Origin: Corallium rubrum
Lineage: Eukaryota; Cnidaria; Anthozoa; Scleralcyonacea; Coralliidae
Assembly (NCBI GenBank): GCA_964035015.1
Contig: OZ035998.1
Location: 21,994,326 to 22,058,325 of the forward strand
Direction of reading: 5' to 3'
DNA length: 64,000 nt
Part shown: piece after piece, positions 1 to 62,326 of the stretch
Position numbering within the stretch: the first letter of the stretch is position 1
Layout of the letters: every line of letters begins with the position of its first letter
Notes under the pieces: model-generated
Database searches by the model: none
Seen by the model: the letters and a program-made list of their open reading frames with translations, nothing else
Told to the model about the DNA's origin: nothing
Made by a program: the position numbers and the translations under genes

Positions 1-432
1 TAATAACAGACAGTTTATTCAAACTACATGTAACAACACGATCAGAAACAGAAGAGGAAGCAAGAAAGAAGGGATGGACTGTTTGCACATGTAGGAAGCA
101 AACAATGAATGAATTTAATAAGGAAAATAATACGTTCTGTCATTGGTCAAGTTGAGGCAAGAAGGATTTTCATTGGCTTATCGCTACTTATAAGTTGATA
201 GTAAAATGTCGGGGATAGAAAACGTCAAAACTTGATTATCCTAAGCATTCTTACCAAAAATATTATCGGACATTCGCCGACTAATGCAATGGCTGTTGAC
301 AACTTCCTCTTGTTACCTCCACTGTATTTACCAGCACAACGGTCTGCGTACTGTAAAAGATTGAGTGTGCGCAGACACCAGTCGGTCACCTAAAATGAAG
401 AAAAAAATATATAATGGTTTCTTAGAACATCA

Positions 433-642
433 CAATCTCGTTCCCAGAGCCCACGTTCCCCACCCGGAAAACGAGAGACTCTGGGATATAATCCGTTTCA
501 CATCGACATTTCATTGGCTGATGAACATGATTGCTCTTCTTCCGGGTAACAAGAATCCTGTGATGGCGCGAACGGATTATCCCAGAGCCTCTCGTTTCCC
601 GCCCGCTGGGTAAGGGGAACGTGGGCTCTGGGAACGAGATTG
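433..642. mobile_element. 210-bp inverted-repeat element with 9-bp target duplication
   Basis: The ends CAATCTCGTTCCCAGAGCCC and its reverse complement form arms of about 30 bp, with a second inverted segment (AACGAGAGACTCTGGGATA type) inside. Both sides carry the direct repeat AGAACATCA (424-432 and 643-651), a 9-bp target-site duplication. A 9-bp duplication is usual for Mutator-like elements. No transposase is encoded, so it is non-autonomous. The GGCCCTGGGAACGA-type end also recurs near 27540 and 50655. Confidence 0.85.
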
Positions 643-741
643 AGAACATCATACAAATGGAAAAGATTATTTCGCTGGCTTTATAGACTAACATTTCGTC
701 ATAATCTGAAGTATAACCATTTGATTTAAAACTGGTGCGGG

Positions 742-1305
742 CCTGGTAAGACGGGGCTAGGAATTGGATGGTCCAGCTTGGAAGTCATGGTAGTAGAGTT
801 GTAGTTGATTTCTCCTGTGCTTCGAGGGTTTTTCACCGGCTTCTCCGGTTTTCCTCCCTCCGTAAAATCGATACCTACAACTTAGCTGTGGTCCGTGGTC
901 TGAACTTCATATGTCGGCAGCTGTCTGGATCGCCTTTGATATGCCTCGACACGGCCACGTTGATCTGCGTCCTTCGTAATAGGCGAGTTTCAGGGTGTTG
1001 CGCGCGCATCGTTTTCAAAAAAAAACTGGCAAGCTCCCCTCAAAGTAAGCATACTATTTAAAATAAACAAAGTATAGACGCAGTTTCTGGATGTTTAACA
1101 CTGTTATTCTGCTGTTGTTGGCTCGCTAGCAAGTCTGTTTGCCACTGCTTACTTTGTGGGGAGCCCACCAAGAGCCCGCCAATTTCTTTGCAAAACGATG
1201 CGCGCGCAACACCCTGAAACTCGCCTATTCAGCCGCTGGCTGTGAGTAAGCATAATAATCCCCCAGTTCTTTATCCTTTATCTATTATCCTTTACTACAA
1301 ACTAC
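742..1305 (+). mobile_element. 5S-rRNA-derived SINE (SINE3-like), interrupted by a MITE
   Basis: The head resembles the 3' half of 5S rRNA (compare GGTTAGTACTTGGATGGG in the better copies at 24361 and 28385). It is followed by the body shared by all copies here (TTCACCGGCTTCTCCGGTTTTCC, 830 onward). The body is split at 980/1228 by a 247-bp insertion and resumes with TTCAGCCGCTGGCTG, ending in a TCCTTTA-rich tail. Other copies are at 20722, 23822, 24361, 28385, 40202 and 41775. Confidence 0.75.
981..1227. mobile_element. 247-bp MITE nested in the 5S-SINE
   Basis: The perfect outer arms start TAGGCGAGTTTCAGGGTGTT and continue for about 36 bp. A weaker inner pair (CTGGCAAGCTCCCCTCAAAG against CTTTGTGGGGAGCCCACCAAG) extends them. 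The uninterrupted SINE at 28385 reads TCCTTCGCAATTCAGCC across the site, so the borders are precise. Joining the flanks leaves no duplication, or only TA if the terminal TA belongs to the target. Confidence 0.8.
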
Positions 1306-1612
1306 AATAATTAAAGTGGCACTATGACGAAAAAATCGTGAATCTAGTATTGATACCGGTAGACTATAATTTCCAAATGAGGAATACCGGCGTTTTCAGT
1401 TTCTCAAAATATTGTCTCGTTCTCGAGATATTTAAGTTTCTGAAACATGTAAATTAAGTGCCTCGTGACGTCATTTACTCACACAGGCAAAATAAGATTT
1501 ACAAAATGAATAATATATCTGAAACTAAGAAGTAGAAATAATTCAAACTTTGCACAAGTATAGTTATCACAACAGTACGCTTCACTGTGCGCATCATGTT
1601 GTAGACTTGCTC

Positions 1613-2040
1613 CGCCTCTTAGCGCTAGTTTTTGCGGGTGAGCGGAAAGGCGGGAGAGCGGAAAAACCGGGAGGAAAGAGGCGGACTTGTTTCGCTTGCA
1701 GGTTTTGGAATCTAATTAAATACTGTATTCTGGGGGGAAATCGCTGAAATGTACATCGCCCTGTTTTGACGAGTTTCAGGTTGTCGTACATGCAGTGGAA
1801 AGTGGTTCTACCCACACTAAAACGTTTTCAAGAGTATGTTTAACTCCAACTTCCAAAGATAGCACTTGTATAGCAATTTAGCCTGAATATAATTACTTCC
1901 CGAATTACGTCACCGGTCGAAAAATTCACCGGTGAATTTTGGCGCGCTGCAGGTGGGAAAAGTCCTTTTCAACGAGGAACCGAAAGGTCAAAAATGTCGA
2001 AAGTTCAAAAATATTTGAAAACGATTTTGAGAAAGTCTAA
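1613..2040 (+). repeat. Dispersed repeat, family shared with 20484-20735 and 33130-33255
   Basis: The segment around GGTGAGCGGAAAGGCGGGAG through AAGTGGTTCTACCC matches 20484-20735 closely. Its end (GAATTTTGGCGCGCTGCAGG to GAGAAAGTCTAA) matches 33130-33255. The three partial copies overlap to give one longer unit. It has no coding capacity that I can see and its class is unknown. Confidence 0.7.
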
Positions 2041-2656
2041 TCATGTTGCTGCTACGGAAACCGTTTAGAAACATAACCTTTTCTCAAAAGAATATAATTG
2101 AAACATTCGAAATACAATATCTGTGTGTCTACAAATATCCATGTCAATGTATTGAAGTAAAAGTTGTTTTATGGAGAAAAAATAAACATTTTTGTTTTAC
2201 AAATGGAAGGCGCTTGTTTGCAAACGGTATCCATAGAAACAACATAATGTGAACGTTGGAGTTTATTTTCCCCAAAATTATACATGTGCAAAGTTTGAAT
2301 TATTTCTACTCCATAGTTATAGATATACTAGAAATACATGATCGCAACAACCCCTCGCCCACTTTTAATATATACATTTTTGTAAACCACCCCAACCACC
2401 ACACACACACTTTCTGGTTTTGGTTGGGTTTTTTTTGTATTTAAGTCTACCTGTATTATAGTTTTTATATTTAGTCTATGTAATAATAAAATTAACAGCC
2501 TGAAAAATTTTGAATAGAAAGAGAGAAACAAACCAGTATAACTTCAAAGAAAATTCATTGGCAAAGTTCACCCGGCTGTAGTCATGTACTGTAGTATTAA
2601 GTATTGACACACCGAAAGAGCATACAATGTCAATATTAAAAAAGAAACTATAGCCC

Positions 2657-3170
2657 TAAACTAAGACTGTAGTCCTAAGTCTAAGACTGTAGTCGTAAGA
2701 CTAAATTTATAAGACTATAGTCGTAAGACTAAATTTATAAGACTATATAGTCCTAAGACTAAATTAATTTATAAGACTATAGTCCTAAGACTAAATTATA
2801 AGGCTATAGTCCTAAGACTAAATTTATAAGACTATAGTCCTAAGACTAAATTTATAAGACTATAGTCCTAAGACTAAATTTATAAGACTATAGTCCTAAG
2901 ACTAAATTTATAAGACTATAGTCCTAAGACTAAATTTATAAGACTATTGTCCTAAGACTAAATTTATAAGACTATAGTCCTAAGACTAAATTTATAAGAC
3001 TATTGTCCTAAGACTAAATTTATAAGACTATAGTCCTAAGGCTAAATTTATAAGACTATAGTCCTAAGACTAAGATTATAGTCCTAAGACTATAGTCCTA
3101 ATACTAAGATTATAGTCCTAAGACTATAGTCCTAAGACTAAGATTATAGTCCTAAGACTATAGTCCTAAC
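2657..3170. repeat. 28-bp minisatellite, shrinking to a shorter unit at its right end
   Basis: About 14 tandem copies of a 28-bp unit built on TAAGACTATAGTCCTAAGAC plus TAAATTTA lie from 2657 to about 3060. The last 100 bp use a shorter unit without the TTTATA block. The unit contains the perfect palindrome GACTATAGTC. It is intronic. Confidence 0.9.
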
Positions 3171-4992
3171 AACGAGATGAACCAAATAACAAATTTTCAT
3201 TCAAAATAGATAATAGTGGCCAAGAAAAGACACAAGGCCACGTCCTAACGTCCAAAGACAACTGTAGACAAGAATATTATTTTATATATTGCATGTTTTT
3301 GTTTTTCAAGACTCAGCTAAACTGGTAAATATGAATCTCCTACCGTTAAACTTTCTTCTGCTTTTGTCACCACAAACACTGCCAATTCAGTCTATACTCT
3401 TTTCAGAATTCATATTGTTTTTCTCGTTCGGTTTCTTTCGGTTTCTCGGTGACCAGGCATGATTCAGTTCTCTTCAATATCTAAAAAGCCGTTTGTTTCA
3501 AACTGATTTCTTCATCGTTCTCCCTCGAGTTAAGTAGAATACACCAGAGCAGATTTATTTACAGGCTTCGGCCAGTTTCAGGACACAGTGTCGTTTTCGG
3601 TCTACCAGTAACCCTGCTATTCGAATTCCGAACTGCGAAAGTTGCGGATTTGTTGACATATATATATATAAACATCTCGCAGAATTTCTTTCCCACTTGC
3701 GTGTAATTTCGCGTGTACTCCACGCGTGTCGAGATTAGCACCCTCACCGGGCTCCGGGCCTTCGGCCCGTCGCCCGGCTCGGGGATTACTCATTTTGTAA
3801 ATCTTATTTTTGCCTGTGTGGGTAAATGACGTCACGAGGCACTTAATTTACATGTTTCAGGAATTTAAATATCTCGAGAACGAGACAATATATTGAGAAA
3901 CTGAAAATTGCTCATTTGGAAATTATAGTTTACGGGTATCAATACTAGATTCACGATTTTTTCGTCATAGTGCCACTTTAAATATTTATGCAAAGGCGTA
4001 GCCAGCCTAAACGACCTCACCATGAATCCAGCTGTGTACTGTACCCATTGAACTCTGAATAAACAGGAACGATAACTCGCTTGCACGTTTTGAAGCCAAC
4101 ATGGGAGCCGCCATGCACGTCAACCCCAGTCCCTTTTACTGTATAACCGAGAGAAAATGAAGTTGAGTTTGGTGAACTGGGTTGCAAAAACAGCTTGAAA
4201 TCAAAGAAAAACTAAACTTGTTAACCACTTTTAGGCTTAAATCAAATTTCAATATACCGTAGAGTAGGTGAACACTGACATGACGAGTAAAAACAAGGAA
4301 AACAGTAAAAATATAAGCTCTCAAATGAAAGTCAACAATACGCGACCAAAATTGCCATTGGTTTGGACAAATATAAAGAAAATACATATGAAATCCAGGT
4401 TTAAAATGAAGAGGTTATTTAGAAAAACAGTTGGGTTTTAAATTTCTCAATTTTCAGTAGGAAAAAAACAACAAAATGCACTTTACCGTGTGTTATTACA
4501 GCTCTGGAATTACTCTTCGCATCGAAAAATGTCGGATTTAGCATTTCCACAACTGAAACTTGAGTTAAAGCTATAATTTAGCATTATCTTATTACTAATT
4601 CTTGGCAAGACAACCTTCAAACGTTTGAGATAAAAAAGAAAAATAAGAAAAACCTGTATTTTCCGTACAAGTTTCGGACTCGAATTTTGCTTTTGTTCGA
4701 CAGATATTTCGTCGTTCAATCCATTTTTCGTGGGTAGAAATAGTTCAGGTTATAAGGCCGATAAGCCCAATACGTACTAGCTTCCTCTTTATCATCTCTA
4801 AAAACACTTTAGGTCTAAAAAATGGTTGTTTATTGCAGCGAGTTTTCAGTTTTTCATTGTGCATCTCATAGGTTCTGTTGACGTCAGACGTGCAATGGCG
4901 ACCCCCAGCGGCCGGAAGTTTGACTTCACCCAATCATAGGGCCTGTCTTATGGAGTTAGCGTTCCAGTTTATTTAGAGTTCAATGACTGTAC

Positions 4993-53961
<48,969 letters not shown>

Positions 53962-54929
53962 CTACGGTGAAGTAAAAAAAATAAAGAATTATTAAACACG
54001 CTATTTGCCTAATATAATACATGACATGTTTTGTTGCACAATTACATATACATGCAAGTAGAGTTCGGCTTCTTGGGCGTGTGTAACGATATGGTTTCTA
54101 AGAGATAAATTTACGATTTAGGTGACAAATACTATACGGATTTCAAAGAGAAAAAAGCTACTAAGAATGTTGAGCTAGAACCTTTCATCAGAGTAAAAGG
54201 GGCTCTATTTTGGGTGGTTTGTTTTTAGTACACTTAGGGAAAAAAAAATTCTTCTGTTTCTGGTCAGCGCGCGCGTCATCTTTTTTCTTGCGCGTCGATA
54301 CTTTTTTTTAACATTTTTAATATTAATTGACTACAAATGATACCAGCGGATATTAAATATTTGATCGGTCTATTCTCAACCAATGTTTCCTATGAAAACC
54401 GCTGGTATGTTTGCGGGCACTGATTGAAGGCTTCATATTTCAATCATGTGTTCATCCTACATGTTCAGCATACCATGTGACAAGTATATTGTAAGAATAC
54501 TCAACATGCTTCAGATGTTTGTTCAATCGAGGTTTGCCTTGGGGGAAAAAAGGCCAAAAAAACAAAAAACCCGCGTCACCGCGTCGATTTTGGGCATCTG
54601 CCCTAACCAGAAACAGAATACTTTTTTTTTGGCCTTAGCCTGCTAATAATTTTTCACATCGGCCATCACGACCCTGGAAAAATAGGCGCGAGAGAAAGTC
54701 TGTATTAACAGACTACCCTTCAATATATGACTACATGTATAGATTTAGACAAACGTCGATCATAACTAAAACAAACCTGCGAGAAATATATGTATAAGAT
54801 TAAGTAAAACCTTGATAGATAAGCCGTAATTTGTGTATAAACACCACACTTATATTTTTCTGCCGAGCTTTTCTTCAAGTCATCTTCAGTTCATCTTCTT
54901 GTGTACATTGTTTACAGCAAGTATATATT

Positions 54930-55075
54930 GCATATTTACGGTAGTTTGTAATGCAGTCTACTTCAGTCTACTGCAGTGTAATGCAGTCTACTGCAGCCTA
55001 ATGCAGTGTAATGCAGTCTACTGCAGTAGACTACAGTAGACTGCATTACACTGCAGTAGACTGCAATTTAAGTTG
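54930..55075. repeat. Inverting tandem repeat of TGCAGTCTAC
   Basis: About a dozen GCAGTCTAC / GTAGACTGCA units change orientation at 55025, so the array as a whole can fold back. The rest of 54060-55450 shows no recognised feature. Confidence 0.88.
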
Positions 55076-55453
55076 GTCCTCCTTTGTTCTTTATAGGGAT
55101 GCATCTCCAATAAACCCGCAGAAAACCGGAGATGATGAAATGATAAATTTTTCAATTCAAGTTGTTTGAGTCTACATTCCGTCAATTTGTAAAATGCCTA
55201 ATAATACACAGGAAATGTTTCTCGACTGCAATTGGTTGATGCCAATGCAGTTAATCCCATAGAGATCATATAAATACTAGAGGGGGCATTGGCAGGAAAA
55301 TTTGGTAAGTGGTAACCACATGGCAGCCTCCATTACCTATGATATTTCAGTCGATTGATTGGCAAACGTACTAGACCCAGTCCTTTGCCAATCAACGCGC
55401 CTAATGTTTGCCTCCAAAAAAATCCAAGATGGCGGCGTTCAATTGGTTACCCG

Positions 55454-55653
55454 NNNNNNNNNNNNNNNNNNNNNNNNNNNNNNNNNNNNNNNNNNNNNNN
55501 NNNNNNNNNNNNNNNNNNNNNNNNNNNNNNNNNNNNNNNNNNNNNNNNNNNNNNNNNNNNNNNNNNNNNNNNNNNNNNNNNNNNNNNNNNNNNNNNNNNN
55601 NNNNNNNNNNNNNNNNNNNNNNNNNNNNNNNNNNNNNNNNNNNNNNNNNNNNN
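55454..55653. other. Assembly gap, exactly 200 N
   Basis: A run of N with a round length suggests a placeholder of unknown true size between two contigs. Confidence 0.99.
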
Positions 55654-58549
55654 GCTTCGCCTCGGGAAACAACGGCAGTCTTGGGGCCACAAGACACATT
55701 GTTATATACCAAAGACTTTCGTTTGCCAAAGATGAAATCCTATTGGTCAAATCATGGTCACGTGTTGTTCAACAAACTCAATGTTTCTTTCTGCCGAGGG
55801 AAACATTGCACTGTTTCCCTCTGACGTCAACAATGAAGAAGGAAACAGTGCAATGTTTCCCGCTGACGTCAGCTTTAATCATGCGTTGTTCACGTGAATA
55901 CGCAATGATTATTGCATCAGATTCAGAACTTTGGACTTTTCGGAACATTTTGAAAACAAGAGCTTGTTTCGGAGCTTGTTTGGTACGAAATAGTCCATTT
56001 TCCAAAAGAAAGAATATCTATACATATCTTAAAAGAAGGCTGAAGAAAACCTGGATAAATTTAAAGCTGTTCTTTGTACTTGTTGAGTCTGGTGTATTTG
56101 TTTAGTTGAATTGAAATACGAAGACAAAGTCAAAGTGTTTTGGTAAGTCTTTTTGCCTTTTGCAAGTTTCGAGTCAGTTTGGTGTTTTGTATTTTAAAAG
56201 TCTTTGGTATATAACAAAACGCTTGTTGACTTTTGCCTCGGGAAACATCGAGTTTTACGGTCCCTCAGGCTTCAATGTCACCCTCGGGCTAAAGCCCTCG
56301 GGTGACATTGAAGCCTTCGGGTCCGTAAAACTCGATGCTTTCTCGGCGCCAGTCAACAAGTGTATACTGTTTCCCTCGGCGCTAGTAAATAAGTGTTAAT
56401 TGTTATATAGCTAGAGTTTCGCTAGATACAACGATGACTGTCATTGGTTGGTTTGTGGTCACATGACCTTAGCTAAATTTCAATGCCTACCGAGCGGGCA
56501 ATAAATGAGTCACGGTTTCCTATAAACAACAGCTTGTTTGGTAAGAAAATGAGAAAATTTATAGGTCTTCAAAGCATGTGTGAAGATTAACTGGAGAAAT
56601 ATATTGCTGTTCTTTTGTTCTGAGACTCGTATTTGTTTGTTTGATCATGTGAAATTACAGAGCCAGACAAAATGTTTTCGTAAGTCTTTCAGTTTGTCTT
56701 TTCGTTTGTGTACTTTCCCTTGATAAACGTCGAAATTATTCAGCGAAACTCAAGCTATATAACAAAACACTTAATGTCTGATCCTTCGTAGCCTGCGAGC
56801 AGACGTTCTTTCGGGGGGAGCCGAGCCGCAAAGCGGCGAGGCGAAAACACAAGGAGAGAGAAAGTCTGCCGTCAAACCCTATAATTAGCCTTCCGCCCCT
56901 TTATTATTATTATTTATTATCAACAATCTTTATACAGGTTATTTCTTGTTCAGTATACGAGGTAAATATATATATATATATACATATATTTTTATACTGC
57001 TATCAACCAAGGACCTGGTTTGCTTGACACTGGCATGTAAACAAACTGCAAGGTGACTCGCCTTCGACGTATCTACACTGGCGAAATAAATGTCTACTTA
57101 CAATACTCAGTGACCATATCGTTAATTGACTGACATTGCTCAGCAATAAAAGGAAACCTCGCGATTTCCTTCTAATCCTATTTAAGTATCCAAGGCAGTT
57201 GATTTGCCAATTCTTTCACTGGCCGCCTTTTCCAGAAGCTCACGCTGATTTCACTGGGGATTTTTCTGCTAAACTGAACCCGTTGAAAGTTGAGCAAAAT
57301 GTCTCGGCTTCACAAATGACCTTCATTATTTAAAAGTTAACTGAACGATTTTGTCGCAACACAAGCGAAAATATTAAACGATCCCAACCACATTCTGATA
57401 ATGAAAGTGAAAGTTAGAAACCGTTGGCCAATCATAATAGAAGCGGAAGTAGCAGAGACATTATAAGCCAATCAGAACATTAGTCCGCCACACGGACTAG
57501 AGAATTTATTTTTGAATGGATTGTCCACAGACTGTCTTCTCTTCTCCCAAAGCCACACCCCCCTGAAGACAGTCTGTTTACAGGCTAGATCCATTGGGAA
57601 ACAGTTAGTTTGTTTTCCCTCGAGTCTCGATGTTTCCCTCGACTTTGTCTCGTGAAACATCAAGACTCTCGGGAAAACAAAACTAACTGTTTCCCTCGGG
57701 AGCATACATTAAGTGTATATTGTTATATACCAAAGACTTTCGTTTGCCAAAGATGAAATCCTATTGGTCAAATCATGGTCACGTGTTGTTCAACAAACTC
57801 AATGTTTCTTTCTGCCGAGGGAAACATTGCGCTGTTTCCCTCTGACGTCAGCTTTAATCATGCGTTGTTCACGTGAATACACAATGATTATTGCATCAGA
57901 TCAAGGACTTTGGACTTTTCGGAACATTTTGAAAACAAAGAGCTGTTTCGAGCTTGTTTGCTATGAAATAGTCCATTTTCCAAAGGAAAGAATATCTATA
58001 CACGTCTTCAAAGAAGGTCTGAAGAAAACCTGGATAAATTTAAACCTGTTCTTTGTACTTGTTGAGTCTGGTGTATTTGTTTAGTTGAATTGAAATTACG
58101 AAGACAAAGTCAAAGTGTTTTGGTAAGTCTTTTTCCCTTTTGCAAGTTTCGAGTCAACTTGGTATTTTGTATTTTAAAAGTCTTTGGTATATAACAAAAC
58201 GCTTGTTGACTTTTGCCTTGAGAAACATCGTGTTTTACAGTCCCTCAGGTTTCAATGTCACCCTCGCTAAAGCCCTCGGGTGACATTGAAGCCTTCCGGA
58301 TCCGTAAAACTCGATGTTTCCCTCGGCGCCAGTCAAGAAGTGTATATTGTTATTGCATAAAAATCCTGTGCCCTGTTGTGACGTCAGAGACCAGCTCATT
58401 TACATATCAAACAAACTGAAATATCTCAATGATACAGAAAACGTTTCCAGATAAGATACAGAAGTTTACTTAGCAAAACTTATTAATCTACATTGCCAAT
58501 TTCCTTTAACCCGAAAACACATGCAGAATAGTTTGTGCCAAGTACTTAC

Positions 58550-58870
58550 CCCTGCAATCAGATGTGATTTGGTCACATGGTCTTCAAAAATGGTGAGCAT
58601 GACGTAAGGTAAGTACGTTGTGAGGTATATAAGACCACCACAAGCTGCAGCGACATTAGCACGGGAGAAAAATACACTGATCATGAAGCAAAACATTATG
58701 GTCGACACGGTAAACACCGACAAAAAGACAAATACCAATAGTGGATCGCTGTAATGTAAGATTTCGCCGTACTTGAAGACAAAGACCAGAAGAACAGTTG
58801 TGACCATCATCATCGTGATACTCGTAATAAACCAAGCTACCCAGTGTGTAGCATTTGTGAGGCCCATTAC
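58550..58870 (-). CDS. ABCA1-like: Second copy of exon e4
   Basis: 321 bp with the same borders as 48075-48395. The encoded peptide is identical. The one difference I found is a third-position change (ACA to ACG, Thr) near 58613. Should not be placed in the same transcript as the first copy unless the duplication is proved real. Confidence 0.9.
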
Positions 58871-61800
58871 CTACATAACGCAAACAACACATGATTTGAA
58901 AGAGGAAACCTAAAACTTTGCATAGACGAAATCGGAGTTTCGACTGCGCATACAATCTGAGTCGGAATAAAACGTATGAGGCTGAAGCAGCCGTAGTAAA
59001 CATAACATTTCTGATTTCAGAAACTTTTTAATGTTTAGGTAATCTATAAGGATAAACTTTGCTTATCCATTATCCTTGACAATAATCCTAAACGTAGTGT
59101 CCAAAAATAATGAACTCAAAACATGAAAAAACAGTCCCAGCCTATGTTATCTTCCCGTTATGCTTTAATAGACACGATGTTATTTACATAGGGGCCCAAA
59201 TTGAATAGGAAATTAATTTGCATGTGGGCCAAAATGAAACTACGATTTGGTGTATGGGGATGCATGGACTGGTTAATAATAGTTTTATATATTCACATGA
59301 CTTCTAGTTTACAAAAACAATATAACAAATCCGAAATCCTAATTGTAAAATTAACTTTATACAATAACGTGACTTCTACGTGCATTTTCAAAATTGGTTG
59401 TTGACTGCGCTCTATTAAGAACTCACCAGTGAGTTCTATATATAATTGGAGTGATATATATCTGCTGGTCATTGACGGGGCAAAGATTGAAGCCAAGCAT
59501 GGCGGACATGAAGGCCTGAAGTACGTATAGTTCAAGTCTCCTACGCGGTCTTTTGACCAGATCAGACTGGACCAACACCGCTGCCAAATGTTTTGCGCAT
59601 ACGCGACGTCCGAGCTCGTCCCAAGCTCGTCCTCGGAAAAAGAGCGGGAAAACACTGAAATATTTGGACTTGTCCAAGAGTTCGACACAAAAGTTAAAAT
59701 TATAAGCATACTACCAAAAAGATAAGGTAGGTAATTTGTGCATGGCTTCTTTTTCAATGTTGTAACATATTCTGAATTTACCCCTTCGTAATTTTCTTTA
59801 CCCTTTTTTTAAAACACAAATGAATAGTCGAGCCTTACTTAGTCTTCACTGTCTGGTTGTTGTCGCCAGGGCCAGTTCCCACTTCTCTTGCTATGTTTAT
59901 TCTAGCGAATTCGCGCATGCGCAAACGTTTGGCAGCGGTGTTTACTGGACCAGACCGCGTAAAAGACTGGAAGTACACGGACTTCAGGTCTACAAGCCCG
60001 CATGTTGTCCGCAACAAAGATATCACCCCAGTTATATATAGACAGCTCACTGGAACACAGTGAGCTCTCTATATATAACTTTTACTTTTAATTTTTATTG
60101 AATAAAAAAAAATAGATTATCTTTTCACCCCATGTTTGTGTACTGTAATAATCTAATAGATCACAGAAGACGTCACAGCGCGTAAAGAACAACAGTCATG
60201 CCACAACAGTCATACCACCCGTCTCGTTTCTCGTGTCGCACTTTTTTGTTCTTTACAATCTTTGACGTCATATGTGATCTATTACAGAATACACACACAG
60301 AAAATGTAATCTATTTGTTAAATATAACATGTTGTTATATACCAAAGACTTTCGTTTGCCAATAATGAAATCCTATTGGTCAAATCACGGTCACTTGTTG
60401 TTCAGCAAACTCAGTGTTTCTTTCTGCCGAGGGAAACATTGCACTGTTTCCCTCCGACGTCAACAATGAAGAGGGAAACAGTGCAATGTTTCCTCTGACG
60501 TCGCTTTAATCATGCGTTGTTCACGTGAATACACGATTATTGCATCAGTTCAAGAACTTTGGACTCTTCGGACATTTGGAAAACAAGAGCTTGTTTCGAG
60601 CTTGCTTGGTACGAAATAGTCCGTTTTCCGAAAGAAAGAATTTCTATACAGCTCTGAAAAACACTTGGAGAAATTTAAAGCTGTTCTTAGTGTTAAGTCT
60701 GGTGTATTTGTTTAGTTGAATGACTTGAATTGAAATTACGAAGACAAAGTCAAAGTGTTTTGTAAGTCTTTTCGCCGTTTGCAAGTTTCAAGGCAGTTTT
60801 GTATTTTCTATTTTAAAAGTCTTTGGTATATAACAAAACGCTTGTTGAATTTTGCCTCGAGAAACATCGAGTTTTACGGTCCCTCAGGCTTCAAAGTCAC
60901 CCTCGGGCTTGAGGGACTTCAATGTCACCCTCGGGCTAAAGCCCTCGGATGACATTGAAGCCTTCGGGTCCGTAAAACTCGATGTTTCCCTTGGCGCCAG
61001 TCAACAAGTGTATATTGTTTTAGTTTTTATTATATACATGACAAAATTACTGCAATCTGATTGGTTAAGACGAGTGCAATAAATCATTAATTGCACTCCT
61101 GAGTGCAATTAATGATTTGACTGCTCCCAAGGCCCTGGGAACGATGTTGACAATAAAATTCAAAATGGCGGCCAATTCTGCAATGGAAAGTTTTCACATT
61201 TCCAACGACTTGTGGTACACTATGAACTAAAAATTCCATGTAAATATTTTGAAATGAGTACAGAGAACACCCAGAGTGAAAATGTTTCTTGTCAAGTAAT
61301 GAAACAAGATGTTTTTAAAGGCGTGACGGTGAGTGAGTACGAAGCGTACGTGTCGTAATTTTGTCATGCATATAATAAATGAGTAATCATATGATTTTGC
61401 TCGTACAATTAAGGATTTACACTACTCGTGATATTTGAAAATTATGCCAAATTGCACTCGCCTAACGGCTCGTGCAATTTTGGCAAAATTTTCAAATATC
61501 ACTTGTAGTGTAAATCCTTAATTGTACTCGCTATCATATGATTACCTATACAAATTTATACTACGACAAATTACATTGACTTCGTATAATTAACCTAAAC
61601 TTTTTTTCATAAACGTTAGTGTGATACAAATTTTTAGGCTATACTGAGAAAAATCGTGTAAAAATGTCAATGAAGATCTTGGAAATTTTCGGAGCATGGA
61701 AAAAAACAAAACAATTTTGCAGACGTAATATGACGTAGATTTGTGTGTGTCTTCTAATTAGTGTGGTATGAAGCATCATAAAAAACAGCTCCCGTAGGAT

Positions 61801-62202
61801 TTGCATGTTAAAATTGATTTTTGTTTCTTTTGTGCAAGTTGACTAGATGTCAAACTGTCAGAAAATTATGGGGTTCAAATTTTCGACCTCTGGACATATT
61901 TTCGAGTGATCGAAAAATTTGAACTGCACTTTCTGGTAGTTTCACACTTAGTCAATTGAAAAAAACCCCAACAAAAATCAACATGCAAATCCTATACGTG
62001 ACTTCTGTTTTCATGACACTTCATACCACAGTATTAGGGCTAGGATCACGATCAGGAAAGGTCTTCGAGTCACTCGTATTAGCCAACTCAAAAAAGAACA
62101 AATATCAACTTTAGCATGCAAAACCTACGGGGTTACACTTTCTACCGCACTAAATAGATCACTGCAATCAATAACCTAATGAAAATGCACATAGAGACTA
62201 AC

Positions 62203-62326
62203 CTTCATGACTTCCTTCAGACGCATTTCCTTCTCGTATACAATAGTCTTAATTATCATTCCCACGCTGTAAATCCAGGCCAAAGTCATGAACAAAGGCA
62301 TTGAGTTTGATATGGTATAGACAAAT
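62203..62326 (-). CDS. ABCA1-like: Second copy of exon e3
   Basis: 124 bp, same phases and borders as 51732-51855. One synonymous change (GTA to GTG, Val). Confidence 0.9.

Larger units (their letters stand above)
1313..3984. repeat. Inverted arms of a 2.7-kb foldback (CRE-core family)
   Basis: The left arm (1313-1560) and right arm (3780-3984, inverted) match over about 200 bp. Shared blocks include AGTGGCACTATGACGAAAAA, a CTCGAGATATTTAA block, TGACGTCATTTAC and AAATAAGATTTACAAAATGA. Between them lie the dispersed repeat at 1613-2040 and the minisatellite at 2657-3170. This could be one large foldback filled by later insertions or two solo elements in opposite orientation. Confidence 0.65.
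1..4992. other. Intron at the left edge, downstream of exon e26; no exon seen
   Basis: The donor of exon e26 (CAG|GTACAG, at 4992-4991 on the minus strand) opens an intron that runs past the left edge. The next expected ABCA exon, carrying the NBD2 signature and Walker B, was looked for on the minus strand and not found in these 4.99 kb. The interval holds a 9-bp-TSD element, a 5S-SINE with a nested MITE, foldback arms, a dispersed repeat and a 28-bp minisatellite, listed separately. In 4090-4960 I recognise nothing. Confidence 0.7.

Noticed and set aside
2657-3170. CRISPR-like regular array
   Set aside because: Units are directly adjacent with no unique spacers, and the genome is eukaryotic.
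1-4990. Search for the NBD2 signature and Walker B exon
   Set aside because: No frame on the minus strand gives an SGG-type signature or a DEP Walker B with splice borders, so these exons are taken to lie beyond the left edge.
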